64,000 nt of DNA, taken from NCBI GenBank assembly GCA_021814475.1, contig JAKAIE010000002.1, forward strand, positions 43,844 through 107,843, given 5' to 3'. The notes under the pieces are model-generated. The model searched no databases, was not told the DNA's origin, and was given only the letters and a program-made list of their open reading frames with translations. Positions within the stretch are counted from its first letter, which is position 1. Every line of letters begins with the position of its first letter. Below are positions 47,474-55,883 of this stretch, in pieces. Origin of the DNA: Nitrospirota bacterium. Its GTDB lineage: Bacteria; Nitrospirota; Thermodesulfovibrionia; Thermodesulfovibrionales; UBA6898. A program made the translations under genes and the position numbers.

Positions 47474-48952
47474 CTACCTATTGCTCGGTGTAAAGCCCAT
47501 GAAAGGCTTGCCATGGGTTTTCTTCACTTCAATCTGCCCGATTCCAAGTTTTATAGTAGTAGCCTCTTCTGGCGACATCTTAGCAAGCGCCCGCGCAATA
47601 GCGGATCGAAGTATTCTCTTGACTTCTCGGAGACTCGGAATGAGTGATAGTTTATCAACCATTTCCTTCTCAACGCTTACCTGACATTCCAAGAAGTTTT
47701 CAACTAGCACCTGCATAACAAGGTGCTTTTCGATAATTTCGGCCCTTTCACTAGCCGTGTACTCCCTGATATCAATAAGCTCGCACCGGTCCAACAGGTA
47801 ATCCGGGATTCGCCTTTTATCATTGGCCGTAAGAATATATAAGCAACGGCCGAGGTTAATCGGAAACCCCATGTAATTGTCCATAAACCGGCAGTTGGTC
47901 GAAGGATCAACCAGCTCGGAAACGATATCCTGAATCATCCCATGGGAGGATTCACCAGCTTTATCAATTTCATCCAATAATACGACGGGGTTTTCGCATC
48001 CAGCGTTTATCAGCATACGTACAATTCCACCAGGGGTGCTCTCGGACCAGGACGAATGATGCCCCCGGAAAACCGCGTTGTCCGATGCCCCGCCAAGATT
48101 AAAGGAATGAAATGGCAGTCCGAGAGCCTCGGCAATCGCCTTTGCAATACTTGTTTTACCGATTCCCGGAGGCCCCACCAGCAGCAACGGCACCGGCGAA
48201 CCTTGCATCCTACTATGTATCATGATTGCAACATACTCATTGATTCTTTCCTTTACCTCTGCCAGACCAAACAAGCTTGCTTCTAGGACTTCTCGAACCT
48301 TCTTCATGTCCGCAACAATGGGTTTTGTAATGCCTATTGGCAATGAATATAACGATTCAATAAACACGCCCTGTTTTTCAGCAGACTGAGCAGTCCCCGA
48401 TCTTGCGGATAAGATTGCCAGTACTGTATCTACCCCAATAAAACCAACAACTGCAAGCACCGAGTGATAGAGTCGGATAGTCCGATCGCTGGCTTTGTTC
48501 ATAACACCGGAAATATCCGATAGGAAAGTTCTACGATCCTTCATATCTTCCAAACCACTATACTTGCCGGAAATTGATTGAATCAGCGAATACCAGATAG
48601 ACTCGTCAGTATCATATGCAACTGGCTCCTGTGGCGTAATCGGAACAACAGTGCGAGTCTTCTTAATAATCTCGTTTGACTCCCTATCCACATAGTACGT
48701 GTAGCCCTTGTCGTCTGGGCCGAGTTTGATTACATCATGCTCCGGAAACTCATCGTCGGTTGTATCCTCTGTCGCTGCTGCGATATCAAGCAGAGATACA
48801 GATGATGTGGCTCGCCTTGCCGGTGCCGTGTACCAACGATAAAACTGCTGTGCAATATTTCTATCGGGACAGATTTTCAGGAGAGTACGCACATCGTCTG
48901 AATCTGGGAAAAGAGCTTTGCATAACGCGATAGTTTCTTCCTGATTTCTCAC
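47474..48952 (-). CDS. Lon-type AAA+ ATPase lacking the protease domain
   Basis: 492 residues. The AAA+ module from about 225 matches Lon closely in order: VGPPGIGKTSIAKAIAEALG (Walker A), the LGGASDNAVFRGHHSSW segment, NPVVLLDEIDKAGESSHGMI (Walker B), LYILTANDKRRIPDYLLDRC (sensor 1) and REVKRILRSAIARALAK (sensor 2). After this the protein ends, so the Ser-Lys protease domain is absent. The first 220 residues differ from the Lon N-domain. It may remodel partners encoded in the same operon. Confidence 0.85.
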   Translation of the reverse strand: MRNQEETIALCKALFPDSDDVRTLLKICPDRNIAQQFYRWYTAPARRATSSVSLLDIAAATEDTTDDEFPEHDVIKLGPDDKGYTYYVDRESNEIIKKTRTVVPITPQEPVAYDTDESIWYSLIQSISGKYSGLEDMKDRRTFLSDISGVMNKASDRTIRLYHSVLAVVGFIGVDTVLAILSARSGTAQSAEKQGVFIESLYSLPIGITKPIVADMKKVREVLEASLFGLAEVKERINEYVAIMIHSRMQGSPVPLLLVGPPGIGKTSIAKAIAEALGLPFHSFNLGGASDNAVFRGHHSSWSESTPGGIVRMLINAGCENPVVLLDEIDKAGESSHGMIQDIVSELVDPSTNCRFMDNYMGFPINLGRCLYILTANDKRRIPDYLLDRCELIDIREYTASERAEIIEKHLVMQVLVENFLECQVSVEKEMVDKLSLIPSLREVKRILRSAIARALAKMSPEEATTIKLGIGQIEVKKTHGKPFMGFTPSNR

Positions 48953-49012
48953 CGTAGCCTCCTATTGCTGTCGCAGTATTGTCTTTGTATTTGTCGCGAT
49001 GGTGAGTTACTT

Positions 49013-49058
49013 ACTAAGTCTTAGTTATATCATACAGCGCCAAGCGGCGGTCAGTCAA
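49013..49058 (-). promoter_or_regulatory. Promoter of the AAA+ operon with an operator at its start site (site B1)
   Basis: On the minus strand TTGACT (49053-49058) and TATGAT (49029-49034) are 18 bases apart. Right after, at the expected start of transcription, ACTAAGACTTAGT (49013-49025) is a perfect 13-base palindrome. Its close match occurs at 55822-55834. The layout suggests repression by a dimeric protein. Confidence 0.65.
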
Positions 49059-49095
49059 GTGCGGGAGCCTGGTATTGCTGGTTTTGCGAGTTTAA

Positions 49096-49111
49096 CTACC
49101 AGATTTGGTAG
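49096..49111. promoter_or_regulatory. Inverted repeat in the divergent intergenic region
   Basis: CTACCA-GATT-TGGTAG at 49096-49111 lies between the AAA+ operon promoter and the small gene at 49214. It is a regulator site candidate. Confidence 0.4.
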
Positions 49112-49213
49112 GCGGTTAAAAAAAGATACAAATGATCTTGTAATTTAATTTGAGATCAGTTTTAATGTGTGCAGCGGCGGCAGCCGAAGACTATTATTAC
49201 GGAGGAAACATCA

Positions 49214-49405
49214 ATGGAACATCCAAAGAAACGTGGCAGAAAGAAGGGAGCTATTTCGGAGATAGTGCATCTCCGAATATCCGAACCAGCATTGTGGGAA
49301 GCGTTTATGTCGTATATAAAAGAAAACGGCATGACGAAGGGCGGGGCGGTAAAGTCTATCGTGACAAGGCATCTTCACGAAGCGGGTAAATACAAGGTTG
49401 CGTAA
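49214..49405 (+). CDS. Small basic RHH-like protein upstream of the primase
   Basis: 63 residues from ATG 49214, eight bases after GGAGG. MEHPKKRGRKKGAISEIVHL is a basic arm plus strand; the segment ISEPALWEAFMSYIKENGMT followed by KGGAVKSIVTRHL gives two helices as in CopG proteins. A likely repressor or copy-control protein for the primase gene that starts 94 bases downstream. Confidence 0.6.
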   Translation: MEHPKKRGRKKGAISEIVHLRISEPALWEAFMSYIKENGMTKGGAVKSIVTRHLHEAGKYKVA

Positions 49406-49499
49406 CAGGAATCATTGATATGACAAGGATTAGCAAAAACGAGAGATTGAACGAACTTCGGGAGGATTGGGTGACTCCTAATAACAAGGAGATTATATT

Positions 49500-51965
49500 A
49501 TGGGTGAACAAAGCAAAGCCCTCGTTGGCAGCGAGGGCCCAGAAGAAAAAAGATTGTCTGACACCAGTATAAGAGATCATAGGCATAATAGCAATACTTC
49601 CTCCATCACCTCAGCTCCGTTCAGTCCCCCAGTAGAAAAGCCCGTTTCAACAAGAAGATCAACAGCCAGGCCAATGTCCGACTATGACTTTCGCTACCTT
49701 GTAGACAATTTAAAGAAAAAAGCGTCAATGAGGGAATGGCTGATATTCCTCGGAGTGGAGGAAAAGGGCCACAACAAGTTCCTATGCCCTTTTCATGCTG
49801 AAAAAGAACCATCATTGTCGGTTCACGACAGCGATATGTACGCAACCGATTTCCATGACGATGAGAAATACGACCATATAAAGATAGCCAGGGTCATGAA
49901 CGGTTGGGACTTCTGGACTGCAATGAAACAATTGGCCAGTTTTGTCGGGGAGACACTGCCCGAAAGGTCCAACGGAAATGGCAAGAAATATCAGATTAAA
50001 CAGGTCAAAGGTGAATTCACCGAAGAGGATATCAGACGCGGCTATGGCAACAAGATTTATGTCCGTGAGCACAACTACCACGATATAGACAACCGACTGC
50101 TTTATAAGAAGGTGATATACGTCAACCCCGATGGCGGAAAGGACCCTTTGTTCTATCACCCGGCAGGCAACGGAGCATGGAAAACCAAGCGGGGCTGCGA
50201 TGCCACCTTGTACCAGATAATCAATCTTATAAACAACGACATCGTTTACTACGTGGAAGGCGAAAAAGATGCAGAAACATTAACCGGAATAGGATTGCCA
50301 GCCATAACCTGCGGATCCGCAGCCGACACTAAGACCCTGCAGAACCCCGATATACTGGATAGGTTCAAAGGCAAAACTGTAATTATCTTCTATGATAACG
50401 ACGCCCCAGGTATTAAACATATGCAAAAGGTCGCCGCGATATTGAAACCGGTTGCCGGGTCGGTAAAAGTTGTTCATCTCACCGGTGTTGCGGAAGGTGA
50501 TGACGTAACCGATTGGCTTACAAAAAGAGGCGGCACAAAAGAAGAGCTGGTTTGTCTTATAGATGCCGCCGAAGAATACGTTGTTCCGGCAGCACCGCCG
50601 GAAAAGGACTACCTGCTAACCGAGTTGGGGAATGCCGATAGATTTATAGATGAACATAGAGAAAAGCTCTGTTATGTGGCCAATTTTAAATCCTGGTATG
50701 TTTGGAACGGTGCAGGCTGGAAGTCCGATAACAGGGGCGTCACAAAATTACTCGCCAAGACGACCGTTCGTAAAATGTATGAAGAATCGCTTCATGACAG
50801 GGACCCCGAGCAGAAGAAATACAAGCATGCCAAGAATAGCCAGAGCAACAAGAAGATTGATGCCATGATTGCCCTGGCCCAGCCGGATCTTTCAGTTGAG
50901 CATGACATATTTGACAGAAACCATTATATGCTGACGGTTAAAAACGGAACCATTGACCTTGATACTATGGAATTCCGTGATGCCAGGCGAGAGGATTTTA
51001 TTACTAAAACGGCCGGTACTTACTTCGATCCTGATGCCAAATGCCCCACCTTCGAGAAATTTCTTCTGGAGATCATGGAGGGGAACGCCGAACTCGTAAG
51101 ATACATTCAGCGTATAGCAGGTTACTGTCTTACGGGCGAGACGTCCGAAAATGCCGTCTTCTTTCTTTACGGAAGCGGCGCAAACGGTAAATCGACACTT
51201 ATAGGCCTTCTTAGCGAGGTGCTTGGAGATTATGCCGATAGTGTTAGCCCTCAATCCATTATGAGGAAAGACAATAATAGCGGCAACCAGGCAAATAGTG
51301 AGATAGCAAAACTTCAGGGTGCTCGGCTGGTCAGCACTGTGGAACCGGAAGAAAACAAGATTCTGGACGAATCCCTGATAAAACTTCTGACTGGCGGCGA
51401 CAGGATATCCGCAAGGTTTCTGTTTCAAAACGAATTCAGCTTCATACCCGTCTTTAAGATGCTTATAGCAACAAACCACATGCCTCGCATCAGGGGAACC
51501 GACCACGCCATATGGCGCAGAATTCATAAGATTCCCTTTAATGCCAAATTTGAGGGGGCCAAGAAGGATGACAACCTCAAGTATAGATTGAGGGCCGAAA
51601 AACCCGGGATACTCAACTGGATGATAGATGGCTTCCAGATGTGGCGGGATAACAAGTTGACTCCACCGGAAGAAGTCTTGGCCGCAACCAAGGCTTACAG
51701 GGCAGATATGGACGTTATTGCGGGATTCATTGACGAATGCTGCGAGGTTTCAACAGGCGTAAGTGCGGCTTCAAGCGAATTATACGACGAATACAAGGCT
51801 TGGTGCGATGCCAATGGTGAATATTGCGTCAAGCAAAAAACATTTTCAACGAAACTGATTGAGAAGGGATTTATGAGGGAAAAGGGAAGAACTCATGCAA
51901 TCTTCCACGGGATCAAGCCAAAACCCGGAGGTGCTGGTACAAACACCACTGGGGAATCATTCTGA
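49500..51965 (+). CDS. P4-type primase-helicase (Toprim plus D5 helicase)
   Basis: 821 residues. A zinc-finger-like segment FLCPFHAEKEPSLSVHD (about 94-110), a Toprim domain with YVEGEKDAETL (about 251-261) and FYDNDAPG (about 297-304), a D5_N region (about 390-540), and an SF3-type helicase with Walker A GSGANGKST (about 558-566), the IMRKDNNSGNQANSEIAKLQ region and sensor-type LIATNHMPRIRGTDHAIWRR. This is the arrangement of phage P4 alpha-like replication initiators. ATG 49500 lies after AAGGAGATT. The iteron-like region follows at once. Confidence 0.92.
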   Translation: MGEQSKALVGSEGPEEKRLSDTSIRDHRHNSNTSSITSAPFSPPVEKPVSTRRSTARPMSDYDFRYLVDNLKKKASMREWLIFLGVEEKGHNKFLCPFHAEKEPSLSVHDSDMYATDFHDDEKYDHIKIARVMNGWDFWTAMKQLASFVGETLPERSNGNGKKYQIKQVKGEFTEEDIRRGYGNKIYVREHNYHDIDNRLLYKKVIYVNPDGGKDPLFYHPAGNGAWKTKRGCDATLYQIINLINNDIVYYVEGEKDAETLTGIGLPAITCGSAADTKTLQNPDILDRFKGKTVIIFYDNDAPGIKHMQKVAAILKPVAGSVKVVHLTGVAEGDDVTDWLTKRGGTKEELVCLIDAAEEYVVPAAPPEKDYLLTELGNADRFIDEHREKLCYVANFKSWYVWNGAGWKSDNRGVTKLLAKTTVRKMYEESLHDRDPEQKKYKHAKNSQSNKKIDAMIALAQPDLSVEHDIFDRNHYMLTVKNGTIDLDTMEFRDARREDFITKTAGTYFDPDAKCPTFEKFLLEIMEGNAELVRYIQRIAGYCLTGETSENAVFFLYGSGANGKSTLIGLLSEVLGDYADSVSPQSIMRKDNNSGNQANSEIAKLQGARLVSTVEPEENKILDESLIKLLTGGDRISARFLFQNEFSFIPVFKMLIATNHMPRIRGTDHAIWRRIHKIPFNAKFEGAKKDDNLKYRLRAEKPGILNWMIDGFQMWRDNKLTPPEEVLAATKAYRADMDVIAGFIDECCEVSTGVSAASSELYDEYKAWCDANGEYCVKQKTFSTKLIEKGFMREKGRTHAIFHGIKPKPGGAGTNTTGESF

Positions 51966-51971
51966 TGAAAC

Positions 51972-52099
51972 CGCGTGGTGGATTGTGCCTGGTGGTGGGT
52001 TGTGATGCGTTTTCCATGAAAGGTCCCCAGTGCATTTTCTATGGGGCATTTAATGGGAAAAACCGCCACAATGCGCCACACGCCACAATCCACCACGCG
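51972..52099. repeat. Iteron-like inverted-repeat region, candidate replication origin
   Basis: CGCGTGGTGGATTGTG at 51972-51987 and its perfect reverse complement at 52084-52099 (16 bases) enclose 96 bases. Inside the right side, CGCCACA occurs three times (52064, 52074, 52081); related GTGGTGG words lie in the left side (51991 onward). The region sits between the primase stop and the ATG at 52111. Multiple direct and inverted heptamers beside a P4-type initiator gene are what its binding sites look like in related systems. Confidence 0.6.
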
Positions 52100-52110
52100 A
52101 AGGAGGATTC

Positions 52111-52671
52111 ATGCTAAAAGAACTGCAGAAATACTTTGTTTACGGCTATTTAGATGATACTGATGACCCCGATATGTTCCGGGCCAATGGAAAAAGGATA
52201 CCGATCGGACAAAAAAAGAAGTCCTCGGACGCAACCAAGTTGGCAGTTCCCGAAGATTTGTGCAATATTCCGACTGAACAGGACCAGATGCCCCAGGATG
52301 ATTGTAATGGCACTGGCATTGCCTGCGAATTGCCACTTTCCTCGGTAGCGGCACCTGCGCAAAATGTGAAGCCCACGGATACCTCCGGGTTCAATCATCA
52401 GTCCTACTACAACAGGGCAATGATAACCATAGTTGATACGGCGGAGGCGGCATGGCTCGATGCCGATATTGATAATGCCGGTTGGAATAACTACTTATCA
52501 ACGAAGACCCCTCCCGAGAAGTATCGGCATTACAAGGATATGGAAGCGGTTATTAATAGGCTCTGGGGCAATCAGGATCCGGAAAGCATAGCAAGGTTCA
52601 AGGAGGCGGTAGACGAAACGGTGGCATTCATGGTAGAAGCGGCCAAGAAATTCGCGGAAGATAATCACTAA
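52111..52671 (+). CDS. Hypothetical protein following the origin-like repeat
   Basis: 186 residues, preceded by AAGGAGGATTC. No recognised family. A short N-terminal part (MLKELQKYFVYGYLDDTDDP), a low-complexity middle, and a helical C-terminus (AWLDADIDNAGWNNYLSTKT, then SIARFKEAVDETVAFMVEAA). It lies in a run with the primase and the DUF927-like gene, so a replication accessory role is plausible. Confidence 0.6.
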   Translation: MLKELQKYFVYGYLDDTDDPDMFRANGKRIPIGQKKKSSDATKLAVPEDLCNIPTEQDQMPQDDCNGTGIACELPLSSVAAPAQNVKPTDTSGFNHQSYYNRAMITIVDTAEAAWLDADIDNAGWNNYLSTKTPPEKYRHYKDMEAVINRLWGNQDPESIARFKEAVDETVAFMVEAAKKFAEDNH

Positions 52672-52706
52672 CCGTTTTAGACGGTATTAAAAAACAGGAG
52701 GAATAG

Positions 52707-53579
52707 ATGATGGAAAATCCGACAATCGTTTGGGCAAATGGGTTGATTAAAGGCAAGAAGGAAGAGCAATACAATGTATTGAAGAAAGTAATGAAAACAA
52801 AAGCTGGGATAGTTGTTGTGCTCTCGCTGGCCGCAACTTTGGTCAGCAGGTTAGGACTGCCGAATTTTATCGTAAATGTATTCAGCGACAAACCCCATGG
52901 AAAAACGCTGTCAGGGGAGTTTGCCGTATCGCTGCTTGGCAGCCCCAGTCTTGGTGTTACATGGAATGCCACGCCAAAGGGCCTGGAACAATACGCATCA
53001 ACTCTACCGGATATGCCTTTATTTATAGACAGTCTCGGACTTACTCAGGACAAATGGTCAATAGTTTCAGATTTCCTGAATAAGTTTTCGACGGTAGAAG
53101 GCAAGAGAGCTGGCATGAAGGGGATTGTGATTACAACCACTACAACCAACATTAAAGAAATAGAAGGTTGGTTCCCCCGTAGCAGGAAACTTACAACTAC
53201 CACAGCAAATAGAATCATCGAGATAGACCTTGATGAAGTCGCACCGGATCTTTCTTTTTTTACTACATTGGACGGTGAAGCACTAGACGGGATGTTAATA
53301 CACGGTGCCGCCATTAATCATCACGGGCATTTTGGCATAGACTGGAAACGCTATATCGGCACGAATGCACACGCCATCATGGAATCGTATAGATCCATGC
53401 TTCATCACAACCAGAACCTTTTACATGCCGGAAAGGATACCAGTAAACTGGTGGCGGCTGCTGGAGTAGTGATATTTGGTCTTGAACATCTGGGAATTGT
53501 AGACAGTGCCGAAATGTCCTGGCTGGGTGCTGAAATCACCGAAATACTGCAGCCTAACACTAAATGTCCGCTGGCATAA
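52707..53579 (+). CDS. Degenerate DUF927-like helicase-fold protein
   Basis: 290 residues. SDKPHGKTLSGEFAVSLLGS (about 60-79), VTWNATPKGLEQYASTLPDM (about 84-103) and PLFIDSLGLTQD track the DUF927 pattern P-loop, WxATxxGLE and LxLDEIGQ. The P-loop has lost its first glycine (S60 for G) and the Walker B DE has become DS. Length is about half that of full DUF927 proteins. It may be an inactive structural partner of the primase or a decaying copy. Confidence 0.6.
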   Translation: MMENPTIVWANGLIKGKKEEQYNVLKKVMKTKAGIVVVLSLAATLVSRLGLPNFIVNVFSDKPHGKTLSGEFAVSLLGSPSLGVTWNATPKGLEQYASTLPDMPLFIDSLGLTQDKWSIVSDFLNKFSTVEGKRAGMKGIVITTTTTNIKEIEGWFPRSRKLTTTTANRIIEIDLDEVAPDLSFFTTLDGEALDGMLIHGAAINHHGHFGIDWKRYIGTNAHAIMESYRSMLHHNQNLLHAGKDTSKLVAAAGVVIFGLEHLGIVDSAEMSWLGAEITEILQPNTKCPLA

Positions 53580-53606
53580 CAATGGAGTTTTTTATCGTCC
53601 CCGAGA

Positions 53607-53636
53607 AGTAACAGTTAACTCAAGTTAACTGTTACT
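53607..53636. promoter_or_regulatory. 30-base perfect palindrome (site A2)
   Basis: AGTAACAGTTAACT, CA, AGTTAACTGTTACT: two perfect 14-base arms with a 2-base centre, immediately upstream of a promoter-like TTGACA. The core is the same as at 43074-43093. A partial half site (AGTTAACT) also occurs at 55540-55547. Confidence 0.75.
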
Positions 53637-53640
53637 GTTC

Positions 53641-53672
53641 TTGACAAGATTACATCAATAATGCGGTATAAT
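53641..53672 (+). promoter_or_regulatory. Candidate promoter after site A2
   Basis: TTGACA at 53641-53646 and TATAAT at 53667-53672 are both perfect, but the 20-base spacer is longer than usual, so activity may need an activator. It would drive the genes from 53888. The rest of the 308-base gap (53580-53887) holds the 30-base palindrome and no gene. Confidence 0.5.
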
Positions 53673-53887
53673 GGCGTCTTTACTGCGTTTTGTGGCGCTA
53701 TGGTGACATCCGATGGCGACATTGCAACAACACCACCCACCTGTTTCCGTGGAACACATTAAGAAATCGCATTGGCATTATTACGCGATATTTGAGTTCG
53801 CCTCATGTAGCAACAATGTCCCTGCATTGGCGTGCTATTTGCACTTACTGTCATGAGTAACAAAACCTGGAAACAAGGAGGCTGAAG

Positions 53888-54175
53888 ATGCCGAAATATG
53901 AGATTTCAAAAGAGAGAAAACATTTCTCTTCCTGGAGGCAAACCGAGGATAGACGTTTTAAATCTGAATGTGATGAGGACGCTCTTATGTTTGCCAAAGA
54001 TTGGGTAGATAAATATATCCATAAAAACGACTACACATACCGCTTGGTTCGTATCGATTCCTTCGACTCAAGCACAGGGACAGTAATCGCATTCCGCGAT
54101 GATGGAGACTGGATTAGAAATGACAATACTTGGCAGGAGACACTAGATTTGTTCGCTACGGAAAGGAGGATGTAA
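53888..54175 (+). CDS. Hypothetical protein
   Basis: 95 residues with AAGGAGG upstream. No family is recognised; the composition is charged and aromatic (RKHFSSWRQTEDRRFKSECD). The last base of its stop is the first base of the next start (TAATG), so the two genes are coupled. Confidence 0.55.
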   Translation: MPKYEISKERKHFSSWRQTEDRRFKSECDEDALMFAKDWVDKYIHKNDYTYRLVRIDSFDSSTGTVIAFRDDGDWIRNDNTWQETLDLFATERRM

Positions 54176-54333
54176 TGACACAGAAGAAATATCAGAAAGC
54201 GGCATTTACGGATACACGCCTTGTCATTCGTATGAGTCCCAAGGATAGGCAGTTACTGTCACAGCAAGCTGACGAAGCCGGACTGACAATGTCCTCGTAT
54301 ATAAGAATGCTGATTCACAAAAAAGGAAAATAA
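54175..54333 (+). CDS. Small CopG-type protein
   Basis: 52 residues from ATG 54175. TRLVIRMSPKDRQLLSQQAD followed by EAGLTMSSYIRMLIHK is a classic ribbon-helix-helix pattern (strand, helix, SSYIR helix). A DNA-binding regulator, possibly an antitoxin or copy-control protein. No obvious toxin gene is adjacent. Confidence 0.75.
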   Translation: MTQKKYQKAAFTDTRLVIRMSPKDRQLLSQQADEAGLTMSSYIRMLIHKKGK

Positions 54334-54344
54334 GGAGAAAAAAA

Positions 54345-55466
54345 ATGGAAACAACAATCAAGAAGATTATTAATGGCAAAGAACATGTATTTGAAATCCA
54401 TATCGCTGAAGACATTCACCGTTCTATTGGGGAAAAAGGCTGTTTACGTTGGGGATACAAACACAATGGTGAACATAAGGATGGTGCCGATGGCGGTTGG
54501 TTCGGCGGACGGGATTACAGTGACGGGGTTCTATATTTTTGGCATCAAAAAATAGACGGGAAATCTGTCGATGGTTTACTGGTTGCAGATGAGGAACTAA
54601 GAAAACAACTTGATGAATTAAAGGCATCACTCGTTAAGTCATGGGAAGAAGGGAAGGAAAGAATTGTAAACGATCTTATTGATGGCAAGGAGGAGATAGC
54701 TTTCTCCATTGTTGGATGTGACTATAAGTATTACCAACCTTGGGTAGCCTCCACGAGAGATTCAGAAACTTTTGATGCACAAGATATAATGGAAAGGGCT
54801 TGTGATAAGCTTTTATCCTCGAATGGTATAACCCCTGACCACGGTAGTATTTGCGATTTCCTTGGCAACCTTGTCGGCACATCGCCACGTCGTGCAACCG
54901 AGCTGCCACCTTATGCACATAATCCAAGGCATGATCCGCGCGATGGTTATAAAGAATTTATTGTTTCCACCTGGACCGCCAGGCTGGGAGATATTCTTGC
55001 TGAGTACATAGAAAAGGAAATAGTCGTTCAGAAACATACTGACAAGAAAAATGAAGAATACAAGGCAACTTTAGCCGAGATGGGTAGGGGGATAACTGTT
55101 GTAAGCAAACACAGGTTTACTTGTGAAGATGAGGACGGCACAACTGAAGGGATAGAATACACCGTTAAATACAAGAATAAAACCTATATCTATACTGTTC
55201 GCAATATCTTTGATTTCGGTTTAGCAATCAACCCCAATACAACAGGTGGTGGGTTGGCGATGAATGTGGAAGAGTTTATCAAGACCAACAAGTATACATT
55301 TAGCCTCCCAGAGGCGGCCGAGGAGTACCGGAAATCGCACCAGACTCCCACTGGCTGGGGGTGGAATACAATAAACGGATGGAAGCCAATGGACGAAGAT
55401 GAAGTAAAAGTTTATCTGTACGTCTCTGAGATAATTCCGCATAACATGCATGGCGTAAGGACGTAA
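54345..55466 (+). CDS. Large hypothetical protein
   Basis: 373 residues with AAGGAG upstream, 11 bases after the CopG gene. I recognise no domain. Soluble, with a large middle region rich in acidic and aromatic residues and no signal peptide. It ends convergently against the minus-strand gene at 55542. Confidence 0.55.
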   Translation: METTIKKIINGKEHVFEIHIAEDIHRSIGEKGCLRWGYKHNGEHKDGADGGWFGGRDYSDGVLYFWHQKIDGKSVDGLLVADEELRKQLDELKASLVKSWEEGKERIVNDLIDGKEEIAFSIVGCDYKYYQPWVASTRDSETFDAQDIMERACDKLLSSNGITPDHGSICDFLGNLVGTSPRRATELPPYAHNPRHDPRDGYKEFIVSTWTARLGDILAEYIEKEIVVQKHTDKKNEEYKATLAEMGRGITVVSKHRFTCEDEDGTTEGIEYTVKYKNKTYIYTVRNIFDFGLAINPNTTGGGLAMNVEEFIKTNKYTFSLPEAAEEYRKSHQTPTGWGWNTINGWKPMDEDEVKVYLYVSEIIPHNMHGVRT

Positions 55467-55541
55467 TACAAAATGGAACCAGTGAACAGAGTATTCAATT
55501 TCATCAACAGAGTCGTCTAGTCTCAGTCATGAAGAGCCAAG

Positions 55542-55805
55542 TTAACTCTTTGGCGGCCGCCCCCGCTTAGTCCCAGTCGTTGGTTCAAGCACGTCCGTGA
55601 CTATCTTGACACATTGCAAAATATAATCGTGCAAAGATATGCCACTATCAAACGCCGCTTGCCGTGCTACTTTGTGAAGATCACCTGGCAAATCCAATAG
55701 AAATTTCTTTTCCTTCTTCAACCAGCTGGTGTCGCCTTCCTCTGCCGCAACCTTTATCTTCTTAAGATCTTCACCGCTTAAAGTCTGGAGCGTTTTCTTT
55801 GCCAA
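55542..55805 (-). CDS. RHH/mobilization-accessory-like protein with TTG start
   Basis: 87 residues. The TTG start at 55803-55805 follows GGAGG at the right distance; the nearby ATG is out of frame. LDLPGDLHKVARQAAFDSGI then SLHDYILQCVKIV is an RHH-like strand and two helices after a lysine-rich arm. The palindrome ACTAAGTCATAGT lies 17 bases upstream. Its neighbourhood includes the ParM genes, so it may regulate them. Confidence 0.6.
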   Translation of the reverse strand: MAKKTLQTLSGEDLKKIKVAAEEGDTSWLKKEKKFLLDLPGDLHKVARQAAFDSGISLHDYILQCVKIVTDVLEPTTGTKRGRPPKS

Positions 55806-55821
55806 GGCATCCTCCTAACTT

Positions 55822-55834
55822 ACTAAGTCATAGT
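55822..55834. promoter_or_regulatory. Operator candidate (site B2)
   Basis: ACTAAGTCATAGT differs at one position from ACTAAGTCTTAGT at 49013-49025. Both lie upstream of minus-strand genes, so a common regulator is plausible. Confidence 0.5.
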
Positions 55835-55883
55835 AGTAAGAAAAGGATACCATAGTATATATATGAAGGTCTATCCTGCACTA

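Noticed and set aside
49420..49572. 50-residue open frame overlapping the start of the primase gene
   Set aside because: No clear ribosome binding site, and its second half is the primase sequence in another frame; it could be a leader peptide, but support is weak.
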